Assembly (NCBI GenBank): GCA_011037195.1
Contig: JAAEAF010000213.1
Span: forward strand, 1-64,000
Reading direction: 5' to 3'
From: Triatoma infestans
Taxonomy: Eukaryota > Arthropoda > Insecta > Hemiptera > Reduviidae
Length of the DNA: 64,000 bases
Shown here: one piece after another, positions 18,486 to 31,610 of the stretch
Layout of the letters: the number at the start of each line of letters is the position of its first letter
Position numbering within the stretch: the stretch's first letter is position 1
The notes under the pieces: generated by a model
What the model was told of the DNA's origin: nothing
Database searches by the model: none
The model's input: the letters and a program-made list of their open reading frames with translations, nothing else
Translations under genes and position numbers: made by a program

Positions 18486-20977
18486 ATTTTATTAATTTTT
18501 TTTTTATTTATGTTGTTTTTCATTAGCTGAAAATATTTTTTTGTGTACTCAGTGGATCTCAAAATATTGTAGTATTTCTTGTGAAAATTCAAATTCAAAA
18601 ATTGGCAATACCTTCCTTTTGCAGGAGGAAGAAAAAGTAACACTATTGATTCATAATTTCAAATCCACGGGATGAAATCGGGCCAATAATTGAGAAACTA
18701 TTGTGAAAACATTTGAAAATTCAAAACAAGTTCTATTTCAAAATAATTTTGAAATTTTAATAAATATTTTAATGATAAAATATCATATTATTTTGATATT
18801 TCCTACATTGACTGAAAAATAATTAATTTTTGAAATGAAAGGAAAAAATGATGACCTCATTAAAAAGAACTCCCGAGTGTCTTACAGTTCATCAATTGAG
18901 TATTCTTGTTAGTGCCGAAATACTTGTTGAAATGATAATGAAAGTATCTCTTACCAGATTTTGTTTAATTGGGAAGTAACTGGAAACTTGATTAAAGGCG
19001 ACATTGTACTAAGATGCTGTGGCAGTAAAATATCTCGTGGTAATCATTCTTCTTGACAAATTTGCAGAGGGCAGAATTAATTTCTACCATTTTTTTTTAC
19101 ATTGTCACAATTGAATTCCTTTTATCAATTTCATTTTTTGTTTTATAAATTTTCAATAATTAGTTTTATGATTTTTTTTTTTGTATGGATCTATTTAAAT
19201 CATGTTTATATAATCAGTAAGCTCCTACTTTAGTATAGTGCCATTGGTGCAAGCGGTCCGAGTTCCATTTCTTTGACTGAGCATATGAAAGTGGTAGAAT
19301 CGCATATGCTTACCTTTGCACCGCATATGCTGACCTTTTCAAGAACTACCCCAATCCACCTGTACAGCGGGCTTCAGGTTATTCATTGGACTGATTAACT
19401 GCAATAGACCTGTATTCAGTGATTCAGTTAATCCATAAGAAACTTTCCCATTCTCTACAACCCTCTGGAAAAATCTTTTTTCAATATTAACGTTCACAAC
19501 GCACACACTCCTCTCCGATCCTAAAAAGTACCTGGAGAAGGACACCCATGGTACCATGAAACTTAGAGCAATAAAGAATTCTTTTTTTCTTTAAAACCTC
19601 CTCTGGCCATTGCCGTATAAACATCTCGTTATAATTTTAAGTCCTGACGATTTGAAAACTGTTTGTTTATTTTACTATATGCAAACTCTAACACTCAAGG
19701 GGGCCACAATGGATCTTTTAGTACCTAGTAGACCTTCGTAGACACTTCGAGCTTAATGTAACTAATAGAAGAAATTTGAAGAAAACGAACTTAATGATTG
19801 CTTTTCTATTAAAAGCTTGCGAACCGAAAGACTTAGAAAGATATTCTAACTTCTTTGACAGATTTACAGCAATGATAAAAAAAAAAAAAAAAGAATCTGA
19901 AATGTATCCATAGGTATGTCAGATGAATGCAAGCAACAGTAGTAGACCAGAGCCGGGCATAGTGGGAGGGACAGTCGTGCATGTAAGTTAAATGGTTCAC
20001 ACTCCGGTGGCCACCGTTCATCGTGCACGCTCTCTCAGCCCGTCTCCTTTAGATCTATCGGTGGCCAATATCTTCCTTCCTTTCTCACATACATGTACCT
20101 ACCGCAATTACAATTTACACGACTTCAATTTTCGTCCACAGATATAACAATATGAAAACCTCTTTCATACCATCATCCTACCTTTCACAATTTTGGCTAA
20201 CTGTAAGTATAAGTTTCTGTTATTTTAAGAAAATGTCTAAAACTTTCTAATTTTATCTACGAATACCATACAAACAGCTGAAAACTTTCACATACGAATT
20301 AATACAAGATATCAAGGTACTTTTATCGTGATACTGATTCAATAAATAATAAACTTTAAGTGGAATTATATTACATTCTCTAATCACCCTGTACACTTAT
20401 ACCAACAAACAGATCCAATGCGTCCAATTTAATCTGCTAGTCTCTGCGAAGTTCTATTCCCGAACTACTCACGATTTTGCTCCCAGATGTTTAAAAGTTA
20501 GAAGGGGTTTTAACTTACTTCTGTGAATAAGAAGCGCTACCATAGAGAGGTGTCTCTTCATCTCTTCATTTGTTGCATTCTTCTTATAACGTAATTATTT
20601 GAACCAGATATTGATTAAAAATGCAAGGGAAGAATAGAAAGTACTCAATTACTAGCAGGTAACAGAACAATCAGCAATTGTTCAACAATGTGTTCAGCAA
20701 TGTGTTAGCCGAAAAACCACAGGAAGCTAAAACTTGATATTCTTCGAGAATATAGATTGGCTTGTATATATGAGATATTCGCATGTGAACCCCTGGATAA
20801 TCCTTAGATAAAAAAAAAAAACAGATTCTTATTATGAGCTATTTCACTTATTTTTCTGACCGCTACTATAGCGGCCCCGTTACTTGTCATCTAATCGTAT
20901 ATGAACCTAGGTGCAACAACATACAATAAAGTGGAGGGTCGGTAGAATTGAAGAGGCAGATAGTTACAGGATGTAGT
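18486..20977. other. No gene recognised
   Basis: AT-rich intergenic sequence. A 72-codon open frame on the minus strand at 19339-19557 shows no motif I know. Homopolymer runs are present (for example A-run near 19877). Confidence 0.4.
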
Positions 20978-20990
20978 AAACTGGAAGGTA

Positions 20991-22119
20991 TTATTATTAT
21001 TATTATTATTATTCAAGAAAGGAGAGGGCGAAACCCTCCGCTATCCAAAGCCTCCCTGCGCCCATATAGCTACCCCTAAAGAATAACAACTACTGGGACA
21101 GGAACAAAAGTCCAGGCCCAGGTTTTACCCATCTAAGTTTTACCACGGACCAAACAAATCGCACCAAAACTTTAAAAGGACATAGCTTAAGATCCTCTAC
21201 CGATATCCTATTCCGGCCAAAGGTCCTAAACCTAATCTCCTCACAGCCCAAACAATCCGTCATTAGATGCATGGGTGTATCCTCCTCCATCTCACAGACT
21301 CTACAAAAAGGGTCAGGCATGAGCCCAATTGTATAGAGATGTCACCATAAGCCACAATGCCCAGTGAGGAAGCCAACCAGATGCCTGAGAGAGGCCCGTG
21401 AAAGACACAGGACCCCCCACTCAAAGCTTATAAGGATGAGTGCTGCGAGGTCATCCATATCTGGAAGCCTGACAGACATGTGCCAGATGATACACCAACA
21501 GCAGGCTCGGGACCAATGAAAGGGAGTGAGGCTCCCAATTTGGCAAACCTATCCACCTCCTTATTCCCAAAAATTCCCATGTGACCTGGGACCCAGACCA
21601 GAAACACATCCTCCAGAGAAGAAAGCTCTTCCAGTCTTTTAGAACATTCCAACACCAATCTGGAAGTGAAGACACATTAACTAAGCGCCTTCAACGCAGC
21701 TTGGCTATCCGAGCAGATACAAACACCCTTTAAATTAGTGTTGCGCACAACAAAGAATTGTATACACTCAGCCTGGAAAACAGTGGCCCACTCACCAAGA
21801 GGCACCACCAAGTGGCCTCCCGTCTCAAAATAGACGGCAGTCCCAGACCTACCATCGATCCTGGAACCGTTCGTGTAGCACCAGGAATCAGCCCAGACGA
21901 ACCCAAGGTTAACCAATCTTGCCTAGAAGGTAACCTAACACTGAAGGAGTGATCAAAGGCAAAAGTTTTCAACACCCTATCAGAAGGGAAACCTGTAATG
22001 GGAACCCTTAAAAGCATCTCGCGATAAATGGTAGAATGACCATATCGCTTACCCTGCCAGAAACCTGCCTATTTAATTCAATAACAGGCTTTCATTGCCT
22101 AGTTTTTCACCTCCACAAA
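20991..22119 (-). mobile_element. Second LOA/I-like copy, 5'-truncated
   Basis: It is clearly related to the 3' fifth of the element at 6483-12320, including the same (ATT)n tail (20991-21013). A perfect 13-bp duplication, AAACTGGAAGGTA, flanks it at 20978-20990 and 22120-22132. Several internal deletions are seen, the largest near 21428 where about 50-60 bp present in the first copy are absent. It is a dead-on-arrival truncated insertion. Confidence 0.8.
21090..22017 (-). pseudogene. RNase H and C-terminal zinc-binding region of LOA-like ORF2, decayed
   Basis: Read on the minus strand in several frames: a segment after RT (LLRVPITGFPSDR), then RNase H with CYTNGSRIDGRSG (the usual D of TDGS is N here) and ICSDSQAALKAL, then WVPGHMGIFGNKEVDRFAK. 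The zinc-binding tail CRVCEMEEDTPMHLMTDC is in the last frame. At least three frame changes and deletions separate these parts, so no product is possible. It compares directly with the equivalent parts of the 6580-7500 region. Confidence 0.75.
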
Positions 22120-22132
22120 AAACTGGAAGGTA

Positions 22133-23250
22133 AATAGTGGCACATATACTTTTTCAGGAATGCAGAATTTTAACAGAGCGCGTTGGCATCAGCGGTCTGA
22201 TCAAATATTTTGAGTTTTAATAAAAATTCCTTTTACAATAAACAAATTGAATTCCGCTTGGCTAAGAAAAATATTTACTTACACAAGTTCTATTTTAGAA
22301 ACCACTTTCTGGAAATGTTTCAAGATTATTAACGTACATTTCCAGTAAGAATGCCATGCAACATAATTTTTATTTTTTAATTTAAACCTCTTTCGAATTT
22401 CCCAACCAATTTCCACCTTACTACAATCTAGAAAAAGTGAACTGTACCATTTTAAACTTGCATTCTATACGTTTGTTTATTGCAGTGAATAACTATTTAA
22501 ACATGTCTACTGACATAACTTCCTAATTTTGATTGTTACAAATAATAATTTTCATGTTTTATTTCCTTAATAATTTTCATGTTTTGTTTCTTTTACTAGT
22601 AACTTAATAATTTTAAAATGACTTTATAAAAGAACCATTTTTTGATGCGAGAAATACTTCCTATTAAAATGGCTAATAGGTTCCTTAAGTTTCTTCTTTA
22701 TGCTGTAGTAAATGTAAACTTAAAAGATTTAACGAATTGGTTTTCCTTTTTTCATAATTTTTATATCAGTTGGATCATTATTTCAATAGCAATTAAATAG
22801 TCTTTTTAAAATAGAAATTATATTCTCTAACGTAACTTTAGAAAGAAAAATAAAAATAGAGTGACCAAAACCACAGCTTAATCCTGTTTTAGTAAGCAAA
22901 CAAAAAACAATATTTCAAATGAAAGTTCCATTGTTTCCCCATACTGTTTCCACTGTTTTTTTTTTTTTGTTTTTTTAAGAAGGAAAATTGTGAAATCTCT
23001 TGGGTGAATCCAGTGATATCTTATTCAACAGTATATTCCAGGGTAGGTATTCAAACTGTATTGGTATACTTGAAATATGCAATATTATTTAATTAAAATT
23101 TTAATTTTATAATTTTTTGTGAACCTCCATTTAAATGATCCACGAGCTGCCTCTGGCCATGAGTTTCACAGCTTCAACAATTTTCTTTAAACTTCGCATA
23201 CCATTTACAGGCAGAACATAGGCATATTACTTTTATCAGAATCTTCTTTT
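22133..23250. other. No gene recognised; holds left arm of a long-range inverted repeat
   Basis: AT-rich sequence. The only structure noted is the 90-bp arm at 22583-22672. Confidence 0.5.
22583..22672 (+). repeat. Left arm of a 3.4-kb-spaced inverted repeat
   Basis: It is nearly identical, inverted, to 25883-25974, including TTTACTAGTAACTTAATAA and GAACCATTTTTTGATGCGAG. Only a few mismatches or indels separate them. Confidence 0.7.
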
Positions 23251-23264
23251 AAGGAAAAATTTAT

Positions 23265-25015
23265 CACTTACGACAGAAGGCAAATCTCTTTGGACTGCCG
23301 ACAAATTAGTTCCTTCACCTCTGCGTTGTGAAGAAGGATCCTGGGCTGCATCTGATGAAGTTGAAGCTATTCAGTTTATCTCTTACTTCACAACTGTATT
23401 CACTCCTCTTTCCATTCCAGACGATCCCCAATTCCATGAAACCTTAAAACAAGACTTCTTTTCACGAGACACTCCTTTTCCTCTCACTCTTCCACCTAAA
23501 CCTTTCACTCCGTCTGATGTTCAGTTTACAATAAATCACCTTTATTCAAAAAAGACACCTGGATTTGACCTTATAACCCAAACACATCCTCCGACATCTT
23601 CCAAGTAGTATTCCTCACTACAATCTATAACTCTGTTCTAATAACCACTTATTTTCCAATTCAGTGGAAACTCTCCATAATAAGGCCGAGTCCCAAACAC
23701 AAGAAACCTCAGCTTCTTTGTTCTTCATGCCGTCCCTTAAGTCTCCTTTCTAATCTAGGGAAAATCCTAGAGAAACTCCTTTTAAAGCAAATAAATCCAA
23801 TCCTCGAAACATCAAATATAATACCTGATCACCAATACGGATTCAGACGCCACCACTCAACCATACAACAGTGTCACCGCGTTGTAGACACCATCTCATC
23901 CTCCCTTGAGAGAAAGGAGATTTGCGCTGGAATCTTTCTCGACGTAAAGCTGGCCTTCGACCGAGTTTGGCACCGGAGTATGCTCTGGAAAATCAAGGGC
24001 ATCCTACCATCTACCTATTATCTCATCCTTAAATCCTATCTGCCCGATCGTTATTTCCAAGTATCGATCTCTTTCTTCTCTCCATCGCTCTGGGCAGTAT
24101 CTTCGGATTAACTCTATACAATATACACTGCAATTTCTTACCCGAACTGAACACCCTTCTCACAACCTATGCAGATGACAGTGCAATTCTCTGATCCTGA
24201 TCCGGTAATTTCATATAGAAACCTACAAAGTCATTTAACTGAAATAGAAACCTGGTTAAAAAAAATTGAAATTCCAAATTAATGAAAGCAAATGCCAGCA
24301 AATCACCTTCACATTACGCCGGACCACTTTTCCACGTATATTCTATAACCATGTCCCTCTTCCAACTGTTGATGTCGTCCACTATCTTCGGCTCTATATT
24401 GACAAAAGGTTAACTTGGAATCCCCATACGCGACTCAAAAGACAGGAGCTCACTACACGATCCAGGCTTGTTAAAAGACTTCTCGATAACAGATCACGAC
24501 TTTTATTAGAGAACAAACGACTAATATATACACCGTTTCTTGAACCAATATGGACATTCGGACTTGAACTATGGGGTTCAACCAGGCGTTCAAACCTCCA
24601 ACGTATCTAATCCCAACCATCCAAAATCCTTAGAACTATAGTTAATGCTCCCTATTATGTATCAAATTCAACTATCCACAATGACCTCAATATCCCTTTC
24701 CTTAAAGATATCATCAAAATCCGCTACAGAAAATTTCACAAACCTTTATCCTCTCATTGCAACCCTCTCGTTCATCGACTCTCATCCCGGACACTCTCTG
24801 ATAATCCTCCCAGACGTCTGCGGCGAATGTGGCCTCGTGATCTCTTAATGGATGAAAGTAACTAAACTAGTAAGGAGTGTCACCACTTGGTGACTTCTCC
24901 GCTAGTTTATATTTTGTTTTGTCTTATTTATTTTATTTATTGCTCTCATCAAATTTACTTATGTCAATAAATCTGTCGGTGTAAATATAAATATAATAAT
25001 AAAAAAAAAAAAAAA
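23265..25015 (+). mobile_element. 5'-truncated Jockey-type non-LTR retrotransposon
   Basis: A 14-bp duplication, AAGGAAAAATTTAT, lies at 23251-23264 and at 25016-25029 around the insertion. The 3' end is an A-run (25001-25017) after an AATAATAAA segment. The content is the RT of ORF2 and a 3' UTR of about 170 bp. Confidence 0.8.
23500..24850 (+). pseudogene. Jockey-type reverse transcriptase, frameshifted
   Basis: In successive frames one reads the RT N-terminal region (KKTPGFDLIT), then GKILEKLLLKQINPILE and DHQYGFRRHHSTIQQCHRV. Motif A is AGIFLDVKLAFDRVWH, with K replacing the usual second acidic position. The YADD motif survives as TYADDSAIL near 24170. The region after the core is open from 24266 to 24610: NESKCQQITFTLR, a VVHYLRLYIDKRLTWNPH segment, then FLEPIWTFGLELWGST. 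The arrangement and the PIWTFGLELWG phrase are typical of the Jockey clade. Several stops and a deletion between motifs A and C make it non-functional. Confidence 0.8.
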
Positions 25016-25029
25016 AAGGAAAAATTTAT

Positions 25030-25559
25030 TTATATCAGAGATAACAAGGTCTAAACTATAAAAACTACCATTACAAATTTTGCTGGAGACTTACATTTTG
25101 TACGAGCCATTCTTCAATAGATGTCTCTTTCTTCGTATAGTGAGTACACACACATATATAAATAGTCTCTAAATACCTATGCCACGTATTTATACCAATG
25201 GACGTGGCTTATAAGCCACAATCCACTTGAAATGTATATACAAATAGCGTCCTCTTTGTATAGATGGAAATAATAGTTACATAGTAACATCAATAATCTC
25301 GGAAATTAATTAATTAGCAGGTGAAATACAAAACAATACCTCATTGTTACTAGATCTTGGCAAGTTTTAAGTTCTCACGGACTTCCAAAAATGGCTAAAC
25401 CGCGCATAGGCCCACAGATGGGCCTATGTTCATTGTCATTTTCACAAAAAGCCCCAATAAACGCTCTGTCACACCAGAGTTGCGGTGGTAGCTTTGTAAA
25501 TTGCCACTGACATAAATTGCTAGTGCCTTTTAGGTACTGTTCGTGGGAGTTTGAGGTGA
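25030..25559. other. No gene recognised
   Basis: AT-rich spacer between the Jockey copy and the RT-tail fragment. A short palindrome (GCCCACAGATGGGC) occurs near 25410. Confidence 0.4.
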
Positions 25560-25800
25560 AACGTGGGAGGTTGAGGTGGTAGGATCACATGGAAGGAATG
25601 GAGCAGGGCAGGATACCGAGGAAGTTGTTTACTGGCCATCCGGGAGGAGGAAGAAGTATAGGAAGACCACGGATGCGACGGCTAGACGACGTGGAACAGG
25701 ACCTCAAGTTGTTGGTAGTGAGAAGGTGGAAACGGGTAGCTCAAGAGAGAGGAGTGGAGGGATGTAGTTGAGGAGGCTAGGGCCCTACATGGGCTGTAAT
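25560..25800 (+). pseudogene. Tail of an RTE-like endonuclease-reverse transcriptase
   Basis: The translated stretch reads MEGMEQGRIPRKLFTG then RSIGRPRMRRLDDVEQDLK and VRRWKRVAQER. This matches the post-polymerase tail seen more completely at about 34740-34930 (HVERMPEGRLPRKL, PRLRWLDDVE). Only the last 70 or so residues are present. It sits inside the interval bounded by the inverted repeats at 22583 and 25883. Confidence 0.6.
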
Positions 25801-25882
25801 TCCAAGAAAGAAGAAGAGAAGAGTAGATACTATTCACGCCAAGGTGAAAGTGTTAGCAGTGGCCCAGAACTCCCCCATAGAT

Positions 25883-25974
25883 CCATTTTAATAGGAAGTA
25901 CATTCCTCGCATCAAAAAATGGTTCTTTTATAAAGTCATTTTAAAATTATTAAGTTACTAGTAAAAGAAACAAA
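25883..25974 (-). repeat. Right arm of the long-range inverted repeat
   Basis: Reverse complement of 22583-22672. The two arms could be the ends of a larger element that later received the Jockey insertion. Confidence 0.7.
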
Positions 25975-26125
25975 TTATTTTCATAATAAATATTGATATT
26001 TTTTAATAAACGGTAAACATATTATCATAACTTTTAAAGAAAAAAAAAATTATTACATTATTATCTGAATGTATAAGCTAGTAAGTTATAAAAGATGTTT
26101 TGTGAGGGAGAAACTGAAGGGGGAT

Positions 26126-26150
26126 ATATATATATATATATATATATATA
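26126..26150. repeat. (TA)n microsatellite
   Basis: About 12 TA units. Confidence 0.9.
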
Positions 26151-26557
26151 AAGGGATTTAAGTTAAGTGCAGGGATAAGTATGAGACGAAAGAAACCTTT
26201 AAAAACTTATCGACAGTACGTCTAAAGTAATTGGAATTCCAATATAAGATAATGCTTGAATAATGGTAAATTGAAGTGATCCGTCATATTAAGTGCCTGC
26301 CATTCATAACACATTTCACATTAATCTTTTTAAGACGCCACCGTTCAACAAAAGAGTATAGCAAATAATATTTAAAAAGAAAAGTCGGTGCCCTCTTTTA
26401 TTACAAATATAGTCACAGTAAAAATCCTAATTAATAGTATTCAATATATATGAACTAATTAAAATAAAAAATTACCATTGTTTTACTGATAAAAACTGTT
26501 TAAAATTTTTTCATTACATCAGAGGATGAATATCATTTGGCAACTCACTAAAAAAAA

Positions 26558-26604
26558 AAATATATCTGATGCGAAACACTCATACGACCTACTCTTACAG
26601 CTGT
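26558..26604 (-). repeat. HINE-like repeat, 3' end only
   Basis: On the minus strand: GTAAGAGTAGGTCGTATGAG, then TTTCGCATCAGAT, a mutated version of the family's 3' end. It is the only minus-strand piece of the family in the window. Confidence 0.5.
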
Positions 26605-28809
26605 TAGTACAACTCTGGTTTCTGTAGTTGAGTAGTAAATTTGTTGTTGCTCATGTGATGATTTTTAACTCTCAATTGAACACAACACTCTTCAAATGCA
26701 CAATATAAACAAGCGAATCAAATTCAAATGGTTTAAATTCCATTCTCTTGAAAGAGCAGATTAATTTTGAAACAATTTGTTTGTGCCCGATGAATGTGTG
26801 CTTAGGTCAAAGTTGGAATGGGCTTCTTTGAAGTGTACAGCTCGTGAAATAATAGAGGGAAGAGATATGCTCCTATACCGCAACACTTGTACTCACAATA
26901 TACTATATTTTGTAAACGCCCTCCACATTAATAATAATGTTTGCATTTAACTAACCATTATACAATATATTCCTGGCCTGCTAGATACGTATTTCTATCC
27001 TGATGGAGATTTATTATTTGTAAAAGTTTCTAGATATTCTCTCTCAAACGATTCAATAAACTTTGTCATTTATGAGCATTTTGTTTTTCTTTTCACCTCT
27101 AGTAACCCCAGAAAAAGAATCGTTTATTTCGTATATTTTACAAAAGTAATAACTTCAAAACATCACAACTTTATATTTTATTTTTAGAAAATTACAAACA
27201 TGGAAACACTGCAACCAACACCACAGAGAATAGTGAACATAACGTATACCACAGTGAACCTTTTTATTTTTTAAAAGACCGAATCTCACTATCCTCATCC
27301 ATCATTTAAGAACGGTCGTGAAGAATCTTCCATAACTGCATAATTAAGGAAGAATAGGATAAAATTTGCCTTTTTTTTTTGCAAAAGTTCTGGAAAAAAT
27401 GACATATCCTAAAGAAAGATCATAAATTACATTTTAAAGAAAAAAACTTAGAAACTTAAAATCTTTTCTGACTTGAAAAGTTTCATGATAAGATCAGTTT
27501 TACTTAACTTTACGTGCAAAGGACTTGCAATCTTGAAATAGCACCTGAAAAAATGTAGAGTTAACCCTTGTAACCATTAATTTTTTAAAAAAGAAGTTAC
27601 CAAATTGTTCTAACAATGCTTTCTTTTAATTATATAAAAATGTAAACTGCGTTCCAAAAAGATAAAGAGATGTTTAAAAATTATTAACTAGTTACTATGT
27701 TGCTTCGGTTAGTTTTCTTTTTACTTGTTTTTTTTTCCCTTTTTTTAATATAAGGTAAAAATCGGTGTGCTGTTTCTAGTAAGACCATTTAGTTACAAGG
27801 CTTGGCACAAGCTTTTCCTTTTAGCCTAGCTTTCATAGATATAACCCGAGATAACAATCCAATCCCAGAGTAGAAAATAACTTATTAATATTAATCATCA
27901 CGAAGGATAAACACACTTCTAATCCCTAAGCCCTGAAGCCCTTCATTTTTACACAAAAAGGAAAAAAGTCCTTTAGCGATATAAAAAAAAAAAAAATTGT
28001 TGGTGAGTATAGGATCGAGTAGTAGTAGAGGGTTCTGGTCGTACATAATGTAAGTGGATGGGTACTTGCAGCCCTTCTTCTCAGTCAGCAGTCAGCGCAT
28101 CCCTATCATGTCTACACAGCAAGAGAATTAATTCATTATTAAATGAACAGGTAGATCTCTAGTTACTAACCCCATACTCCTGTTCAATTATTAAAGCCCA
28201 ACATGGTGCAAAAAGGAAAACTCAACAAATCCTGCTAACGTTTTCTACTTGAATCTTTCTCTCTGATATGCGCAGCTTAATTCAAACAATGATTAAACTA
28301 GCTTCCTCTTTGCCCTCAGGGGCCACAGTTAGCTATATTCATCCACATTTTTTTTTAATAAGAAGTTCAGAAAAATTGCTATTTCCTTCTTTCTGTTTGT
28401 TTTTTTTTTTTTTTTTTTTTTTTTTTTCTATTGTTACAAAGGAATTGTTTAAAATATGTTTATAGTAGAATAAAAAGAAAAAATTGATATGAACATACCA
28501 TTACACAACATACCCTTACTTTTTTATTCTACTCACATTCGGTCTAAATATTTTCTTAAAAATTTGCATTTTTGTTTCTCTCACTAATGCATTATAAAGG
28601 GAAGCCTAACATCACAGCTCCCCAGAAATACCCTGAAATAAGTTTGTTATCCCCCAAAAAATGTTTCAAATAAAAGTAGTAAATAAAGAAAAGTGGACGA
28701 GCCACTTCTTTAGAAACTCCGGTGACTCTTCGAGTATTGCAAACAGCTTGACAACGTAATAAATTAATACCTACATTGACTTCATTTCATACCATACGGT
28801 TCGCAGAAG

Positions 28810-29390
28810 CTTTTTTTTTTTTGTTTACGCCATTTGCAAGGCTTTTTCAGCCATCATGTATCTAGCAGTCCAGTATATTGCGGAGTTCTTCTCCATGTCA
28901 TTCATTCCTATAAACTTTTTCGCAGACAATATCCAGGAGACTGGCAGATATTTATATGTCCAGCATCCATCGGCTCCTCCAGGCAGAGAGGGCATATGCG
29001 TGAGTCAACGACACCTATCCTATTGAGGTGAACCTGGAGAATTGTCGTGCCCAGTCAGAAGGTGGACATTGGCTGTGGCTTCTTTTCTTGGCAGGCAAGT
29101 GGGCAGGGGCTGTCTAATCCGTCTTTCCCATCGTTTACTGTCCCACCTTCGTTGACTCTTTCTTCTATTTCACGGCAAACACCTTCTACCTGAGAGCTTA
29201 TGTAAGAGGGGTTAAGAGACTGCCTTTTTTGGCCAAATTGTTGGCTTTTTTATTTCCAGTGGGGGCACAGTGGTTGGGGATCCACTGGAGATCAATCTGC
29301 AGAAGTTATGTGTGCAACTATTTGGATTTAATGAGCAAACTCTTTCTAGCTCGCCAAAGCACACACTTTTTCAACTTACATTTTATACAC
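28810..29390 (-). mobile_element. 5'-truncated non-LTR fragment (RNase H and zinc-binding end)
   Basis: A T-run at 28811-28822 is a minus-strand poly(A) tail. TTCGCAGAAG at 28800-28809 and 29391-29400 is a perfect 10-bp duplication. On the minus strand, RNase H's last segment (LQWIPNHC...KKANNLAKKG) is followed, after frame changes, by RFTSIGSVDSRICPLCLEE and a histidine (DAGHIN) of the zinc-binding tail. Stops are frequent. Confidence 0.7.
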
Positions 29391-29400
29391 TTCGCAGAAG

Positions 29401-30734
29401 ACAATCTTCTGTAAGTTTATAAAAACACTAATACCCAAGGAAGTCATGATTTTTTTGAACTCATTGTATTTGCTTTCTAGCTAAATAAATAATTGTATAT
29501 TTCAATTACCCACTTAAATCTTACTTAATTAATCGATGTGATGCTTTACTAGTAATATAAAAGGAAATAAACAAAATAAAAATTAGGAACACAAAAAAGT
29601 AAAAAAATATTGTCTATAATGTCTATTATACAAAATTAAACGAATTACTCAAATAAATCAGTCATAAAAAAAAAATACAACAATTACCTAAACGAAAACA
29701 GAACACTATATACTCAATTTGTTCAACTAGAAACTTGATACAAAAGTATTCTCTATTTTAAGTTCATAAAAAAACTTAACAATACTAAAACAATAAATAA
29801 ATTTATATTTTCAAATAGATAGCAAATAAATTTTTATTTACCTTTGGATTTTTTTTGAACAAAACGTTTTCGTCCACTGGTTACCTTACTGAACTGAAAA
29901 CAAATTATAATCTGATGATATAAACATCCACAAAGATATTCTCTTGTTGAAAATGTATTTACAGTTCAAAACATAAAAAGTGTGAAATTATTTTTCTATT
30001 CATAAAACCAAAGTATTTTATCTTTAGCCAAAAAAATAGTGAATGAATTAAATGGATAGGCAAAATCAATATTGGTTATATAGATGATATATTGGTCTTG
30101 AACATTTATCTCTGATATTATTACAAAGTTTATCCAATATCTCATCTAATATGGGAATTCTGTTAGCATATAATAATATAGATCATTATTTATCGAAAGC
30201 CACCAATTTATTCAATTTTCATAAAGCAGGAAATTTATCATAATAAAATACATTTAATGGCTTTGAAAAGAGAGCGTACTGATATTATATGAGCACTAGG
30301 AGTTTTGTGGAATTCAATGATATTATCCGTTTGCCCACTTTTCGTCAGAGTAATTCGTCTTGTCGTCAGAGTGATGTGTAGAAGAAATCAGGACTCTCCT
30401 TGTCAGTAAACTAGGTAGAATAGTAATTAAAAAAAATAAATAATAGTGAAATAAAATAAACTTAATTACATCCTTTTTGAGATTATTGCGGCCATGTTGA
30501 CGCAAATACTAAGAAAACGTCTAGTGCAAGCTTATCCTACACAGTACATCATCGGTATCCAGAACCTTACGACGCTTTGCTTTTAACCTATTTAATAGAA
30601 ATATTTAAAACAATTAAAAAAAAACCTACAAATATATTCTAAATAAGATATCATTGAAATTCTTTCGATTATAAGCATTTTTTGTAATATCATTTACAGT
30701 TTTAAAATTGAAAAGGAATGAAGTATGCTCTGCC
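29401..30734. other. No gene recognised
   Basis: AT-rich sequence without recognisable motifs. Confidence 0.4.
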
Positions 30735-31610
30735 CATCACAAGCCCTCTAAAGTGCTATTTCACTTTTTTTATACAATTCTGTCATCTAAATAATATTAA
30801 TTACAATTAAATGTGTTGATGAAATTTCGAGTTTGAACAAAAAATCGGTTGACCGGAAGTGCGTTTTTCCTGAAATATATTTTTCAGTTTCCTGGTATTT
30901 TTTTAACTTTCTTGCGATTTTCTCCAAAATGTCTCAAACGAGACGATTTTCTTCAAACTTGTAATATTATCAACTATGATTCAAATACAATGATCTGCAA
31001 CCTTTATTTAAAACATTTCTGTGGAAAAATTCGTTTAAGGGTACTTTTGGGGGGAGGGGTGGGGTTAGGTTTTCCTCTAAAGTGCTATTTCCGTTTATTA
31101 TACAATTCTGTGGGCTAAATAATATTAATTACAATTAAATGTGTTAATGAAATTCCGAGTTTGAAAAAATTGTATTATCAGAAGTGCGTTTTTACTGAAA
31201 TGTATTTTTCAGTTTTCTGATATTTTCTCGAAAATGGCTCCAATGATTTTCTTTAAACTAGGAATGTGAACTACACATATAAAATGCTACAACTTTTATT
31301 TGAAACATTTCTCTTAGTGAAGTCATTTATGGGGGCTTTTGGGAGAGAGGTGGGGTTATGTTTTCCTGTAAAGTGCTATCATAGTTGATTATACAATTCT
31401 AACATCCAAACAAAATTAATTAGAAATAAATAGATGGCCAAAATTCCGAGATTCAAGAAGTGCGCTTTTACTGAACATTTTTTTTCAGTTTTCGACAAAC
31501 TCCAATGAATTTCATCAAATTTGGTACGCAAACTCTAAATTTGTCAATTACAATTTGGAAAACTGGAGTAAGAGAAAGTTGTGTGAGTGTTCCACACCAG
31601 ATTTTTTTTT
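30735..31610 (+). repeat. HINE-like repeat, 5'-truncated copy with internal units
   Basis: It starts inside an internal unit (AAAGTGCTATTTCA), passes through two more units (phrases TTTATTTAAAACATTTCT, GGGGTGGGGTTA, CTAAATAATATTAATTA) and ends with the standard 3' end at about 31565-31610. With the partial first unit this gives about two and a half units. Confidence 0.7.

Larger units (their letters stand above)
25975..28799. other. No gene recognised
   Basis: A long AT-rich stretch with a TA microsatellite (about 26126-26150), A- and T-runs (long T-run about 28400-28427), and a small HINE-like end at 26558-26604. I see no coding motifs. Confidence 0.4.

Noticed and set aside
19339..19557. 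72-codon open frame on the minus strand as a host exon
   Set aside because: No recognised motif and no convincing splice context.
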